Position numbers and translations under genes: made by a program
Notes under the pieces: model-generated
Seen by the model: only the letters and a program-made list of their open reading frames with translations
The model's database searches: none
What the model was told of the DNA's origin: nothing
From: Pseudomonadales bacterium
GTDB lineage: Bacteria; Pseudomonadota; Gammaproteobacteria; Pseudomonadales; Moraxellaceae
Reading direction: 5' to 3'
Length of the DNA: 5,503 nucleotides
Assembly (NCBI GenBank): GCA_013043915.1
Contig: JABEVH010000312.1
Span: 1 to 5,503, forward strand
Shown: piece by piece, positions 1 to 5,503 of the stretch
Layout of the letters: every line of letters begins with the position of its first letter
Numbering within the stretch: position 1 is the stretch's first letter

Positions 1-144
1 CCCAATATCCAGTGCTGGAGCAATGCTGCGACTGAGGTGGACACCTGGCATTGATTCATGGGCCAGAATGTTCGATCCGAGGTTGTACGGTGCGGCGATG
101 TCAATAACCAGCTTCTTCGAGTTCTCTGTAAGCCGCAGATCCAT
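1..144 (-). CDS. Unidentified open reading frame, truncated by window edge
   Basis: An ATG at 144-142 on the minus strand opens a frame of 48 codons without a stop up to the left edge. The peptide begins MDLRLTENSKKLVIDIAAPY and later contains LGSNILAHES and PGVHLSRSIAPALDIG. I do not recognise the family, and no signal peptide or membrane segment is visible. The ATG overlaps the TGA of the upstream lipoprotein gene in a TGATG arrangement, which would allow coupled translation. Against a real start, no Shine-Dalgarno sequence lies in the last bases of the lipoprotein gene. The stretch is about 54% G+C by my count, against roughly 47-50% in the adjacent lipoprotein gene. The lipoprotein frame is also open past its stop to the window edge, so openness alone is weak evidence. 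It may be a coupled gene, the 5' end of a fragment, or chance. Confidence 0.3.
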   Translation of the reverse strand, partial: MDLRLTENSKKLVIDIAAPYNLGSNILAHESMPGVHLSRSIAPALDIG

Positions 145-752
145 CACGTGCAAATATTTAACTCAGCCAGATCAAATGTCGTGTTGTTTTGTCCTCCTAG
201 GATAAATGTATCACCATGGCTATCTTTATAGGTTTGGCTGCCGTTGGTTGAATTGGGCTGCAACACGCCATTGATGTAAATGCCGACAGAGTTTGCCGTG
301 CTGGTAGGAGGGGCAATACCTATGTCGTAACCGTTCACCGTAGTGTGGTAGTAAATGTTGTTGCTTTGATCAGCGGTTTCGTAGAGTTGAGCTCCTTGAA
401 GTTTTGCATTGGGTTCACTGCCGGTTGCATGTAAATAGCAGTTGCGGGTAGGCAAGATATTACCAGCATCTTGTGAAACGAAAGTACTGATCAGGCCTGT
501 AGGTCCGATATAGAGGTAGTCATTTTCAGTGGTTGAGGCATTAGTTCCATACACTTTTACGGAATAAGAAACACTGTAGACGCCAGCTAAAATCAAGTTG
601 ACCGGGGGTAAAAGTGCTCCTTGCGTACTGTTGGGGCCTGCCTGAAAGGTTCCTATGGGGGAGTTATAGTAAGCACTATCGCCTCCACAAGCGGTTAACT
701 GGGTGGCTAGGCAAAGAGCCAGAAGGTGTAGAGTTCGTGACATACTGGTCAT
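144..752 (-). CDS. Small outer-membrane-type lipoprotein of unknown function
   Basis: A 202-residue protein with a lipoprotein signal peptide: a short n-region with Arg6, a hydrophobic stretch LHLLALCLA, then the lipobox LTAC with the acylated Cys at residue 22. Gly-Gly follows the Cys, with no Asp at +2, which by the enterobacterial sorting rule points to the outer membrane. The mature part is rich in Asn, Thr, Ser, Gly and Tyr and acidic, with about 12 Asp/Glu against 4 Lys/Arg. It has no further membrane segment and looks like a beta-rich extracytoplasmic domain. Two cysteines, at 105 and at 201 next to the C-terminus, could form a disulfide. A second ATG at 743-741 (residue 4) is an equally good or better start: it has a GGA about eight bases upstream and still gives a normal 18-residue signal peptide. 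I do not recognise the domain. Transcription is divergent from ffs; the last base of the ATG start of the 1-144 frame overlaps this gene's stop. Confidence 0.75.
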   Translation of the reverse strand: MTSMSRTLHLLALCLATQLTACGGDSAYYNSPIGTFQAGPNSTQGALLPPVNLILAGVYSVSYSVKVYGTNASTTENDYLYIGPTGLISTFVSQDAGNILPTRNCYLHATGSEPNAKLQGAQLYETADQSNNIYYHTTVNGYDIGIAPPTSTANSVGIYINGVLQPNSTNGSQTYKDSHGDTFILGGQNNTTFDLAELNICT

Positions 753-856
753 CCGTGGCGATTTTATTGTTATCGTGGCCTAATCCTAATACAGGGCAAC
801 AGGTTTGAACAGTTTGTAGATGTACCCGCTTCGTAACATTTTAGATCATGTCAGGG

Positions 857-886
857 TTGTGCTAGGTAAAGCCATGCCCCTATAAT
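857..886 (+). promoter_or_regulatory. Sigma70-type promoter of ffs
   Basis: A perfect -10 hexamer TATAAT at 881-886 is preceded, across an 18-base spacer, by TTGTGC at 857-862, a weak -35 (first three bases match). Upstream, around 832-846, is an A/T-rich stretch (taacattttagatca) that could act as an UP element. The bases after the -10 are GC-rich (gccgcc, 887-892). That type of discriminator is typical of stable-RNA promoters under growth-rate or stringent control. Transcription would start near 893, a few bases before the presumed mature 5' end of the SRP RNA. The position just upstream of an unmistakable RNA gene makes the call solid, although the start site itself is inferred. Confidence 0.75.
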
Positions 887-900
887 GCCGCCTCTGTAAT

Positions 901-1010
901 GGCAACCCTGCCGGTTCTCCCGCAATGATAAGCAGTTAACCCCGCCAGATCCGGAAGGAAGCAACGGTAGCTGTAAGTCGTGTGCCGGGGTCGGGCTGGC
1001 AGGGGGGCCA
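901..1010 (+). ncRNA. ffs: 4.5S / small signal recognition particle RNA
   Basis: This is the RNA core of the bacterial signal recognition particle. It binds Ffh and the receptor FtsY to target nascent inner-membrane and some secreted proteins to the translocon. The domain IV hairpin is plain: tccGGAAgga with the GGAA tetraloop at 953-956, followed by the AGCA side of the internal loop (960-963). The middle helix shows the conserved 5' ggttctcccgcaa (913-925) and 3' gtgtgccggg (980-989). The ends close as CCCTGCC (906-912) with GGCAGGG (998-1004), with possible extension of GGC 901-903 to GCC 1007-1009. Size is about 110 nt, the gammaproteobacterial short form without an Alu domain. Exact ends are estimated, since the precursor is normally trimmed. 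One base of the normally conserved CAGGTCC is changed: the sequence reads CAGATCC, with A at 949. The gene is monocistronic, with its own promoter, and convergent with metG. Confidence 0.95.
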
Positions 1011-1036
1011 CCCATCGATTAAGTCCCCCCCTTGTG
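1002..1036 (+). terminator. Putative hairpin terminator between ffs and metG
   Basis: GGGGGG at 1002-1007 can pair with CCCCCC at 1025-1030 around a loop of 17 bases. The following bases (cttgtggttg) are only moderately T-rich, so this is not a textbook intrinsic terminator. The left arm is shared with the closing stem of the SRP RNA, so the hairpin competes with the mature fold. On the minus strand the same inverted repeat lies just downstream of the metG stop and could serve both convergent genes, but there it is followed by TGCC rather than a T run. Position supports termination; strength is uncertain. Confidence 0.45.
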
Positions 1037-1040
1037 GTTG

Positions 1041-3071
1041 TCAACGTATGCGCATGCCGGGTTCGGCGCCCGTATCGGGTGCCAGCAAATAAATGTCGCT
1101 GCCTCCGGGGCCTGCAGCTAGCACCATCCCCTCGCTTACGCCAAATTTCATTTTGCGGGGTGCCAAATTGGCTACCATGACCGTCAAACGACCAATCAGT
1201 TGTGCTGGTGTATCGTAGGCTGTACGTATGCCGGCAAAAACTTGTCGTTTTTCTCCTGCACCAGTATCGAGAAGTAATCGTAAAAGTCGGTCAGCTCCTT
1301 CCACGAGTTGCGCCTCCAGGATACGAGCTACCCTTAAGTCAACCTTAAGAAAACTATCTAGATCTATCAGAGGCTGTATAGGTTCAATGGCTGGTGTGGT
1401 AGCTGGTTCAGGTAGGGTTCTTTCCGGCGTGATGAGGTCTTCCATGGATGCCTTGATCATGGCTTGCACATGCTCAGCTTCAACGCGTTGCAGCAGGGGC
1501 TGGAAGGTGCGAATGGTATGTGCCCCCAGCGGTTGGAGACGGGTAGCCCAGTGCAAATCTTTGACATTCAGAAACTCTTGAACTTGCCGGGACATACCAG
1601 GCAAGACAGGCGCCAAGTAGGTCATTAGCTGGCGAAAGGCTTCAAGCCCTAACGAGCAGATTTCGGCGATCTGAGGGTCTTCAGGCGAGGCTTTAGCTAA
1701 GGCCCAAGGCTTCTGTTCATCAATATATTGATTAATACGATCTGCCAGGGACATGATCTCGCGAAGAGCACGAGCAAAATCACGGTGTTCATAGTGTTCA
1801 GCAATACTATCCCCGGCATCCATACAGCTAGTCAGCAAGGGGTGATGGACCGGTACCAGGCGATGATCGAAATGGCGTTGTATAAATCCTGCGCAGCGGC
1901 TCGCTATATTGACGACCTTGCCGACCAGATCAGCATTAACGCGAGCAACGAAATCATCCAGATTAAGGTCCAGGTCTTCTACACCGGAAACCAGTTTGGC
2001 CGCAAAGTAGTAGCGCAGATATTGCGGGTCCAGGTATTCCAGATAGGTGCGGGCTTTGATAAAGGTCCCACGCGACTTGGACATTTTGGTGCCATTGACG
2101 GTCAGGAACCCGTGGGCAAAAACCCCATTAGGTAACCTGAAATTGGCTCCATGCAGCATGGCTGGCCAGAATAGGGCATGGAAATAAACGATATCCTTGC
2201 CAATGAAATGATACAGCTCTGTTTTGCTGTCAGTGGCCCAGAAATCATCGAAGGCAAGTCCGGGGGTACGCGCGCATAGTGCTTTGAAACTCGCCATATA
2301 GCCTATGGGAGCATCCAGCCAGACATAAAAATATTTGCCGGGAGCTTGAGGTATCTCAAAACCGAAGTAGGGGGCATCACGCGAGATATCCCACTCGGCC
2401 AGGCCCGCTTGGAACCATTCCCCCAGTTTATTGGCAACCTCTGTTTGCAAATGGCCAGATCGCGTCCAAGCCTCAAGCATGTCACGAAAATCCGGCAATT
2501 TGAAAAAGTAATGCAGACTCTCGCGCATCACCGGTGTGGCACCACTGATCGTGGAGTATGGGGTTTTCAACTCTGTGGGGGTGTAGGTCGCTCCACAGTT
2601 TTCGCAAGAGTCGCCATACTGATCAGGCGCCCCGCACTTGGGGCACTGACCCTTGATGAAACGGTCAGCCAGAAATAGTTGCCGTTCAGGATCAAAAAAT
2701 TGTCGAACGGGACGCGTTGCGATATGGCCGCCATCGCGATTGCGTTCATAAATCAATGAAGCAAAGTATCGGTTTTCATCAGAATGAGTTGAGTGATACT
2801 GGTCAAATTCTATTTGAAAACCGGCAAAGTCCTGTTGATGTTCCTGAGAAACCTCTTGGATAAGTTGTTCCGGAGAAATACCCATTTGCTCGGCTTTTAA
2901 CATGATAGCGGTGCCGTGAGCATCGTCAGCACAGACATAATAAACCTCATGCCCTCTCGATTTCTGGAATCGTACCCAGATATCAGTTTGCAGGTATTCC
3001 ACAAGATGGCCAAGATGAATGGAGCCATTGGCATAGGGTAGGGCGCTGGTCACAAGAATGCGTCGAGACAT
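1041..3071 (-). CDS. metG: Methionyl-tRNA synthetase
   Basis: This cytoplasmic class I synthetase activates methionine with ATP and loads it onto initiator and elongator tRNAMet. The 676 residues match the E. coli enzyme in length and layout. The catalytic Rossmann fold begins TSALPYANG and carries the HIGH-type motif HLGH at 19-22. The connective-peptide zinc site has Cys 143, 146, 156 and 159 (CPKCG and CENCG), the two-knuckle arrangement. KMSKS is intact at 329-333. An alpha-helical anticodon-binding domain follows to roughly 550, then a proline-rich linker. Residues about 574-676 form the EMAP-II/Trbp111-like tRNA-binding domain (FLKVDLRVARI to PRKMKFGVSEG), which supports dimerisation and tRNA binding. 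The ATG at 3071-3069 has a TAAGG Shine-Dalgarno six bases upstream (3082-3078). No frameshift or missing catalytic motif is seen. It is divergent from mrp, a common gammaproteobacterial arrangement, and convergent with ffs. Confidence 0.98.
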   Translation of the reverse strand: MSRRILVTSALPYANGSIHLGHLVEYLQTDIWVRFQKSRGHEVYYVCADDAHGTAIMLKAEQMGISPEQLIQEVSQEHQQDFAGFQIEFDQYHSTHSDENRYFASLIYERNRDGGHIATRPVRQFFDPERQLFLADRFIKGQCPKCGAPDQYGDSCENCGATYTPTELKTPYSTISGATPVMRESLHYFFKLPDFRDMLEAWTRSGHLQTEVANKLGEWFQAGLAEWDISRDAPYFGFEIPQAPGKYFYVWLDAPIGYMASFKALCARTPGLAFDDFWATDSKTELYHFIGKDIVYFHALFWPAMLHGANFRLPNGVFAHGFLTVNGTKMSKSRGTFIKARTYLEYLDPQYLRYYFAAKLVSGVEDLDLNLDDFVARVNADLVGKVVNIASRCAGFIQRHFDHRLVPVHHPLLTSCMDAGDSIAEHYEHRDFARALREIMSLADRINQYIDEQKPWALAKASPEDPQIAEICSLGLEAFRQLMTYLAPVLPGMSRQVQEFLNVKDLHWATRLQPLGAHTIRTFQPLLQRVEAEHVQAMIKASMEDLITPERTLPEPATTPAIEPIQPLIDLDSFLKVDLRVARILEAQLVEGADRLLRLLLDTGAGEKRQVFAGIRTAYDTPAQLIGRLTVMVANLAPRKMKFGVSEGMVLAAGPGGSDIYLLAPDTGAEPGMRIR

Positions 3072-3084
3072 GGTTTACCTTACG

Positions 3085-3113
3085 TTGTATCATGCGCAGC
3101 TTGTAACTATAAC
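3085..3113 (+). promoter_or_regulatory. Candidate promoter of mrp-dcd
   Basis: TTGTAT at 3085-3090 and TATAAC at 3108-3113 are separated by 17 bases. The -10 matches the consensus at five of six positions; the -35 matches only its first three. Transcription would start near 3120, giving a leader of about 34 bases before the mrp ATG. The -10 overlaps the candidate metG -10 on the other strand. The call rests on sequence match and position only. Confidence 0.5.
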
Positions 3114-3135
3114 AGTTTTGAGAGCTTGCTGGCAG
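3106..3135 (-). promoter_or_regulatory. Candidate promoter of metG
   Basis: On the minus strand, CTGCCA (3135-3130) and TATAGT (3111-3106) are separated by 18 bases. The -35 matches consensus at four of six positions and the -10 at five of six. Transcription would start near 3099, leaving a leader of under 30 bases. That is too short for a riboswitch or T-box, and none is visible. The -10 shares four base pairs with the opposing mrp -10. Confidence 0.4.
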
Positions 3136-3139
3136 CATT

Positions 3140-3146
3140 GGGAGGT
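3140..3146 (+). promoter_or_regulatory. Ribosome binding site that fixes the mrp start
   Basis: GGGAGGT lies seven bases before the ATG at 3154 and is a strong Shine-Dalgarno. The longer in-frame start at 3058 would add 32 residues with no family resemblance, lies inside the metG coding region on the other strand and has no comparable site. The start at 3154 is therefore preferred. Confidence 0.85.
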
Positions 3147-3153
3147 AGCTTGG

Positions 3154-4230
3154 ATGAATCGTCTGGACATTGAAAAGCATCTGCAAGGTTGGCTGGATAT
3201 TAACCTTGGTGTGGATTGGTTGACGGCAGGTTGTGTTCGCCAAATCACGATACAGCAAGGCGAAGCTTATATTGATATCGTTTTACCCTACCCGTTTGCT
3301 TCTGTGGCCGCCGAGCTAGCTGCTTCTGTGCAGGAGCATTTAGCAGATAATGGCATCAGCAGTCATTTGAAGCTGACCTTGCAGGTGCCTCATATGCGCA
3401 CTCGTCCTGGTATGGCTGCTCTACAAGGTGTTAAGAATATACTTGCCGTGGCCTCAGGCAAGGGAGGCGTAGGTAAATCGACGACGGCCATCAATCTGGC
3501 ACATGCACTGTCTGCCGAAGGTGCGCGGGTGGGCATCCTGGATGCTGATATTTATGGGCCTAGCTTACCCACCCTTATGGGGATTGCTGCAGGCACCCGC
3601 CCCGAGGTGGTTGATGAAAAGCATTTCAAGCCCCTACACTGTCACGGTTTAGATGTCATGTCGATGGGTTTTCTGGTGACTGAACAAACTCCCGTGGTAT
3701 GGCGAGGTCCCATGGCCACGGGAGCATTAATGCAGATGCTGACACAGACCCTTTGGTCAGATCTCGATTACCTGATCGTTGACATGCCTCCAGGAACAGG
3801 TGACATTGCCCTGACTTTGGCGCAAAAGGTGCCAGTCACTGCTGCCTTAATTGTCACGACGCCGCAGGACTTGGCACTGATCGATGCGATCAAGGCTGTG
3901 GAAATGTTTAATAAAGTCGAGATCCCTGTTCTAGGCGTGATCGAGAATATGTCCACGCATATCTGCAGTCATTGTGGTCACGAAGATGCGATTTTTGGTC
4001 ATGGAGCGGGCGAACGGTTAGCCTCGGATTATGCGGTAGATTTGCTGGCATCCTTGCCTCTGGATGGGCGTATTCGTTTGGCAGCGGACCGTGGCCAGGG
4101 CTGGTTACAGGATGCTCATATGCATGACTGGTCAGAGCGTTACCGCACACTAGCGCGCAAAGTGGGGGTTGCTCTGGCGCGTGGTGATGCATTGCCTGAT
4201 AATCGTATTCCTACGCTGGTAATGAATTAG
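3154..4230 (+). CDS. apbC: Mrp/ApbC-type iron-sulfur cluster carrier ATPase
   Basis: A 358-residue cytosolic P-loop ATPase of the Mrp/NBP35 family, which binds a bridging 4Fe-4S cluster at a dimer interface and passes it to apo-proteins. Residues 1 to about 80 form a MIP18/DUF59-like N-terminal domain. It is somewhat divergent: the usual Asp-Pro near the start reads Asp-Ile (15-16). The ATPase domain follows, with the deviant Walker A GKGGVGKST at 102-110, DADIYGPSLPTLMG at 130-143, VWRGPM at 182-187 and Walker B-like IVDMPPGTGD at 208-217. The cluster-binding CxxC pair is Cys271 and Cys274 (ICSHCG). All key motifs are intact and the length is normal (E. coli protein about 370). The start is set by the strong ribosome binding site at 3140-3146. 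dcd follows after 22 bases on the same strand, so the two are probably co-transcribed; metG is divergent, as in many Gammaproteobacteria. Confidence 0.95.
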   Translation: MNRLDIEKHLQGWLDINLGVDWLTAGCVRQITIQQGEAYIDIVLPYPFASVAAELAASVQEHLADNGISSHLKLTLQVPHMRTRPGMAALQGVKNILAVASGKGGVGKSTTAINLAHALSAEGARVGILDADIYGPSLPTLMGIAAGTRPEVVDEKHFKPLHCHGLDVMSMGFLVTEQTPVVWRGPMATGALMQMLTQTLWSDLDYLIVDMPPGTGDIALTLAQKVPVTAALIVTTPQDLALIDAIKAVEMFNKVEIPVLGVIENMSTHICSHCGHEDAIFGHGAGERLASDYAVDLLASLPLDGRIRLAADRGQGWLQDAHMHDWSERYRTLARKVGVALARGDALPDNRIPTLVMN

Positions 4231-4252
4231 CATTCTTGATTGAGGTTGGTGT

Positions 4253-4819
4253 ATGAGTATTAAGTCTGATGCATGGATACGAAAGATGGCCATGGAAGAA
4301 GGCATGATCAGTCCTTTTGAGGGGGCTCAAGTGCGTATGGTTAATGGCCAAAAGGTTATTTCTTACGGTGTTTCAAGCTACGGATATGATGTTCGTTGCT
4401 CAAGAGAATTCAAAGTATTTACCAATGTCTACTCTGCAACGGTGGACCCTAAGGCTTTTGACGACAAGAGTTTTGTTGATATTGAGGCAGACGTCTGCAT
4501 CATTCCACCCAATTCCTTTGCCTTGGCCAGAACGGTCGAGTATTTCAAGATTCCTCGTTCAGTGCTGACAATTTGTTTAGGTAAATCTACCTATGCCCGT
4601 TGCGGCATTATCGTGAATGTGACCCCCCTGGAACCGGAATGGGAGGGTCATGTCACCCTGGAGTTTTCCAATACGACAAATCTCCCGGCCAAGATCTATG
4701 CGCATGAAGGCGTTGCCCAGATGTTGTTCTTTGAATCAGATGAAGTCTGTGAAACCTCCTACCGTGATCGTGGTGGCAAATATATGGGGCAGCTCGGTGT
4801 CACCTTGCCCAAGGCCTAA
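4253..4819 (+). CDS. dcd: dCTP deaminase
   Basis: This cytosolic enzyme deaminates dCTP to dUTP, feeding dUTPase and then thymidylate synthase to make dTTP. It belongs to the trimeric dUTPase/dCTP deaminase superfamily. The 188-residue length and the sequence throughout match the Pseudomonas-type Dcd: the opening MSIKSDAWIRKMA, SYGVSSYGYDVR at 37-48, SFVDIEADVCIIPPNSFALA at 73-92, GKSTYARCGIIVNVTPLEP from 110, and the C-terminal GGKYMGQLGVTLPKA. By alignment with the E. coli enzyme, the nucleotide-binding Ser and Arg are Ser112 and Arg116, and the catalytic Glu is Glu137 in VTLEFSN. The ATG at 4253 has GAGGT six bases upstream (4242-4246). It lies 22 bases behind mrp with no promoter or terminator between, so it is likely the second gene of that operon. 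Its TAA overlaps the stop codon of the convergent downstream gene. Confidence 0.97.
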   Translation: MSIKSDAWIRKMAMEEGMISPFEGAQVRMVNGQKVISYGVSSYGYDVRCSREFKVFTNVYSATVDPKAFDDKSFVDIEADVCIIPPNSFALARTVEYFKIPRSVLTICLGKSTYARCGIIVNVTPLEPEWEGHVTLEFSNTTNLPAKIYAHEGVAQMLFFESDEVCETSYRDRGGKYMGQLGVTLPKA

Positions 4820-5503
4820 CTCCTTGATGGGTCATAATGGGTGATGCGCAGCAGAAATACGGTGCCGTGTTCAATCTGTTCAACCTGGACAGGAAGGTAG
4901 TCCAGGCTGGGGGCAACCCAAAAAATAGTGGATCGAGCTGATGAAGGATCTTGTGGTCGTTCTACCTTGAGGGTATCTAGCTTGCCGAGAGCTGTATCCA
5001 GAGTTTCTTTACCCGTTACCATGTAGCGGTAAGTTTTTATGCCATCAGCATCAGCCAACGGATAACTGAGTTCCGGATTGGGTTTCTGAAGATCAAGGCG
5101 CATCTGGATTTCTAGGCTGAGTTTGTCGAGCGTACCGGGTAATAGTGAAAAATTTTGTACTCCATCGCGTTCGGTTTGTGTTTGCAGTTGGTTTTGGCTC
5201 CAATTAAATATCAAATCAGTTTGGCGGTGGCTGAAAAGAAGCTTTCGTTGTAAGTGATAGTGACTTGCTACGAGGCGACCCTGATCGTTGATTGAAAATT
5301 CACTGGACTCATGGGCGTGCGCCATAACACCGGCATCAGCATCAGTTTCAAAGCTGTATTGACCTTTACCAAGAACATGGAGTTGCCGGAAGGCTTTTCC
5401 CATGACCTGATCACCAATACTTAATGTGTAATCAGCGCGGTAGGGCTGTAGTGATGTCGTGTCAAGGGCATGGGCTGCCAACAAGGTAAAGAACGCCATG
5501 AGC
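4816..5503 (-). CDS. DUF3108-family periplasmic protein, 5' end probably cut off
   Basis: The reading frame ends with TAG at 4818-4816 and is open to the right edge. From the ATG at 5499 it encodes 227 residues. The N-terminus MAFFTLLAAHA followed by LD looks like the hydrophobic core and AHA cleavage site of a Sec signal peptide, but lacks the positively charged n-region. The true start is therefore probably a few codons beyond the edge, making that ATG internal. The rest has the pattern I associate with DUF3108: an early LQPYRADYTLSIGDQVMGKA strand, FETDADAGVMAHAH, a mid-region SLLPGTLDKLSLEIQMRLDL, then ETLDTALGKLDTLKVER and a C-terminal TIFWVAPSLDYLPVQVEQIE. The family is small, beta-rich and periplasmic, without a firmly established biochemical function. 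No internal membrane segment is seen. It is convergent with dcd and overlaps it by four bases. Confidence 0.8.
   Translation of the reverse strand, partial: LMAFFTLLAAHALDTTSLQPYRADYTLSIGDQVMGKAFRQLHVLGKGQYSFETDADAGVMAHAHESSEFSINDQGRLVASHYHLQRKLLFSHRQTDLIFNWSQNQLQTQTERDGVQNFSLLPGTLDKLSLEIQMRLDLQKPNPELSYPLADADGIKTYRYMVTGKETLDTALGKLDTLKVERPQDPSSARSTIFWVAPSLDYLPVQVEQIEHGTVFLLRITHYDPSRS

Noticed and set aside
105..145. Nudix-like string AYRELEEAGY in a third minus-strand frame
   Set aside because: It is one residue short of the Nudix consensus, sits in a frame bounded by stops about 18 codons apart, and has no upstream Nudix glycines. Coincidence.
23..205. 60-codon plus-strand frame at the left end
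   Set aside because: It crosses the end of the lipoprotein gene on the opposite strand, has no ribosome binding site, and its peptide resembles nothing I know. More likely chance than a gene.
779..790. Tandem cctaat repeat upstream of the lipoprotein gene
   Set aside because: Only two copies of six bases; no sign of an operator, attachment site or further repeat array.
1728..2135. 135-codon plus-strand frame antisense to metG
   Set aside because: It lies wholly inside the conserved metG coding region, and its openness follows from metG codon use. No ribosome binding site or recognisable domain.
3072..3105. Possible methionine- or tRNA-responsive leader for metG
   Set aside because: The leader from the candidate start site is under 30 bases, with no hairpin or conserved riboswitch/T-box element.
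3058..3153. 32-residue N-terminal extension of Mrp
   Set aside because: It would start inside metG, lacks a ribosome binding site and family similarity, whereas GGGAGGT stands at ideal distance from the ATG at 3154.
2983..3258. 91-codon minus-strand frame spanning the metG/mrp gap
   Set aside because: It overlaps the starts of two well-supported genes and the promoter region between them; metG in another frame of the same strand has the clear Shine-Dalgarno.
3908..4192. 94-codon minus-strand frame antisense to mrp
   Set aside because: It is opposite the conserved C-terminal half of Mrp, is His/Pro-rich in a low-complexity way, and has no start signals. Shadow frame.

Overview
This looks like a chromosomal housekeeping segment from a proteobacterium, most likely Gammaproteobacteria or a close relative such as Acidithiobacillia. 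The evidence is the 188-residue Pseudomonas-type dCTP deaminase, the gene order metG / mrp (apbC) / dcd, a 4.5S-type small SRP RNA with the usual proteobacterial core, and an outer-membrane-type lipoprotein signal. Base composition is near 50% G+C. I cannot name a genus from the sequence alone.

Layout, left to right. Positions 1-144 (minus) carry an unidentified reading frame that runs off the left edge; its ATG overlaps the stop codon of the next gene. Positions 144-752 (minus) encode a small secreted lipoprotein of no family I recognise. Positions 753-900 are intergenic and hold a strong sigma70-like promoter for the SRP RNA gene ffs (about 901-1010, plus). A G-tract/C-tract hairpin fills most of the roughly 30 bases between ffs and the end of the convergent metG (1041-3071, minus), which encodes full-length methionyl-tRNA synthetase. 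An 82-base gap with two overlapping promoter candidates separates metG from the divergent mrp (3154-4230, plus; Fe-S carrier ATPase) and dcd (4253-4819, plus), which appear to form an operon. Convergent with dcd, and overlapping it by 4 bases at the stop codons, is a DUF3108-family periplasmic protein gene (4816 to the right edge, minus), probably missing its start.

The identified genes are core functions: co-translational membrane targeting (ffs), tRNAMet charging (metG), Fe-S cluster delivery (mrp) and dUTP supply for thymidylate synthesis (dcd). They share a neighbourhood rather than a pathway.

I see no CRISPR array, insertion sequence, tRNA or defence system, and nothing that amounts to a new biological system. 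The least explained part is the left end (1-752): an unknown lipoprotein overlapping an unknown reading frame of higher G+C. The other points of interest are fine-scale: a base change in the conserved SRP RNA internal loop, the overlapping metG/mrp promoters, and the terminator-free dcd/DUF3108 junction.
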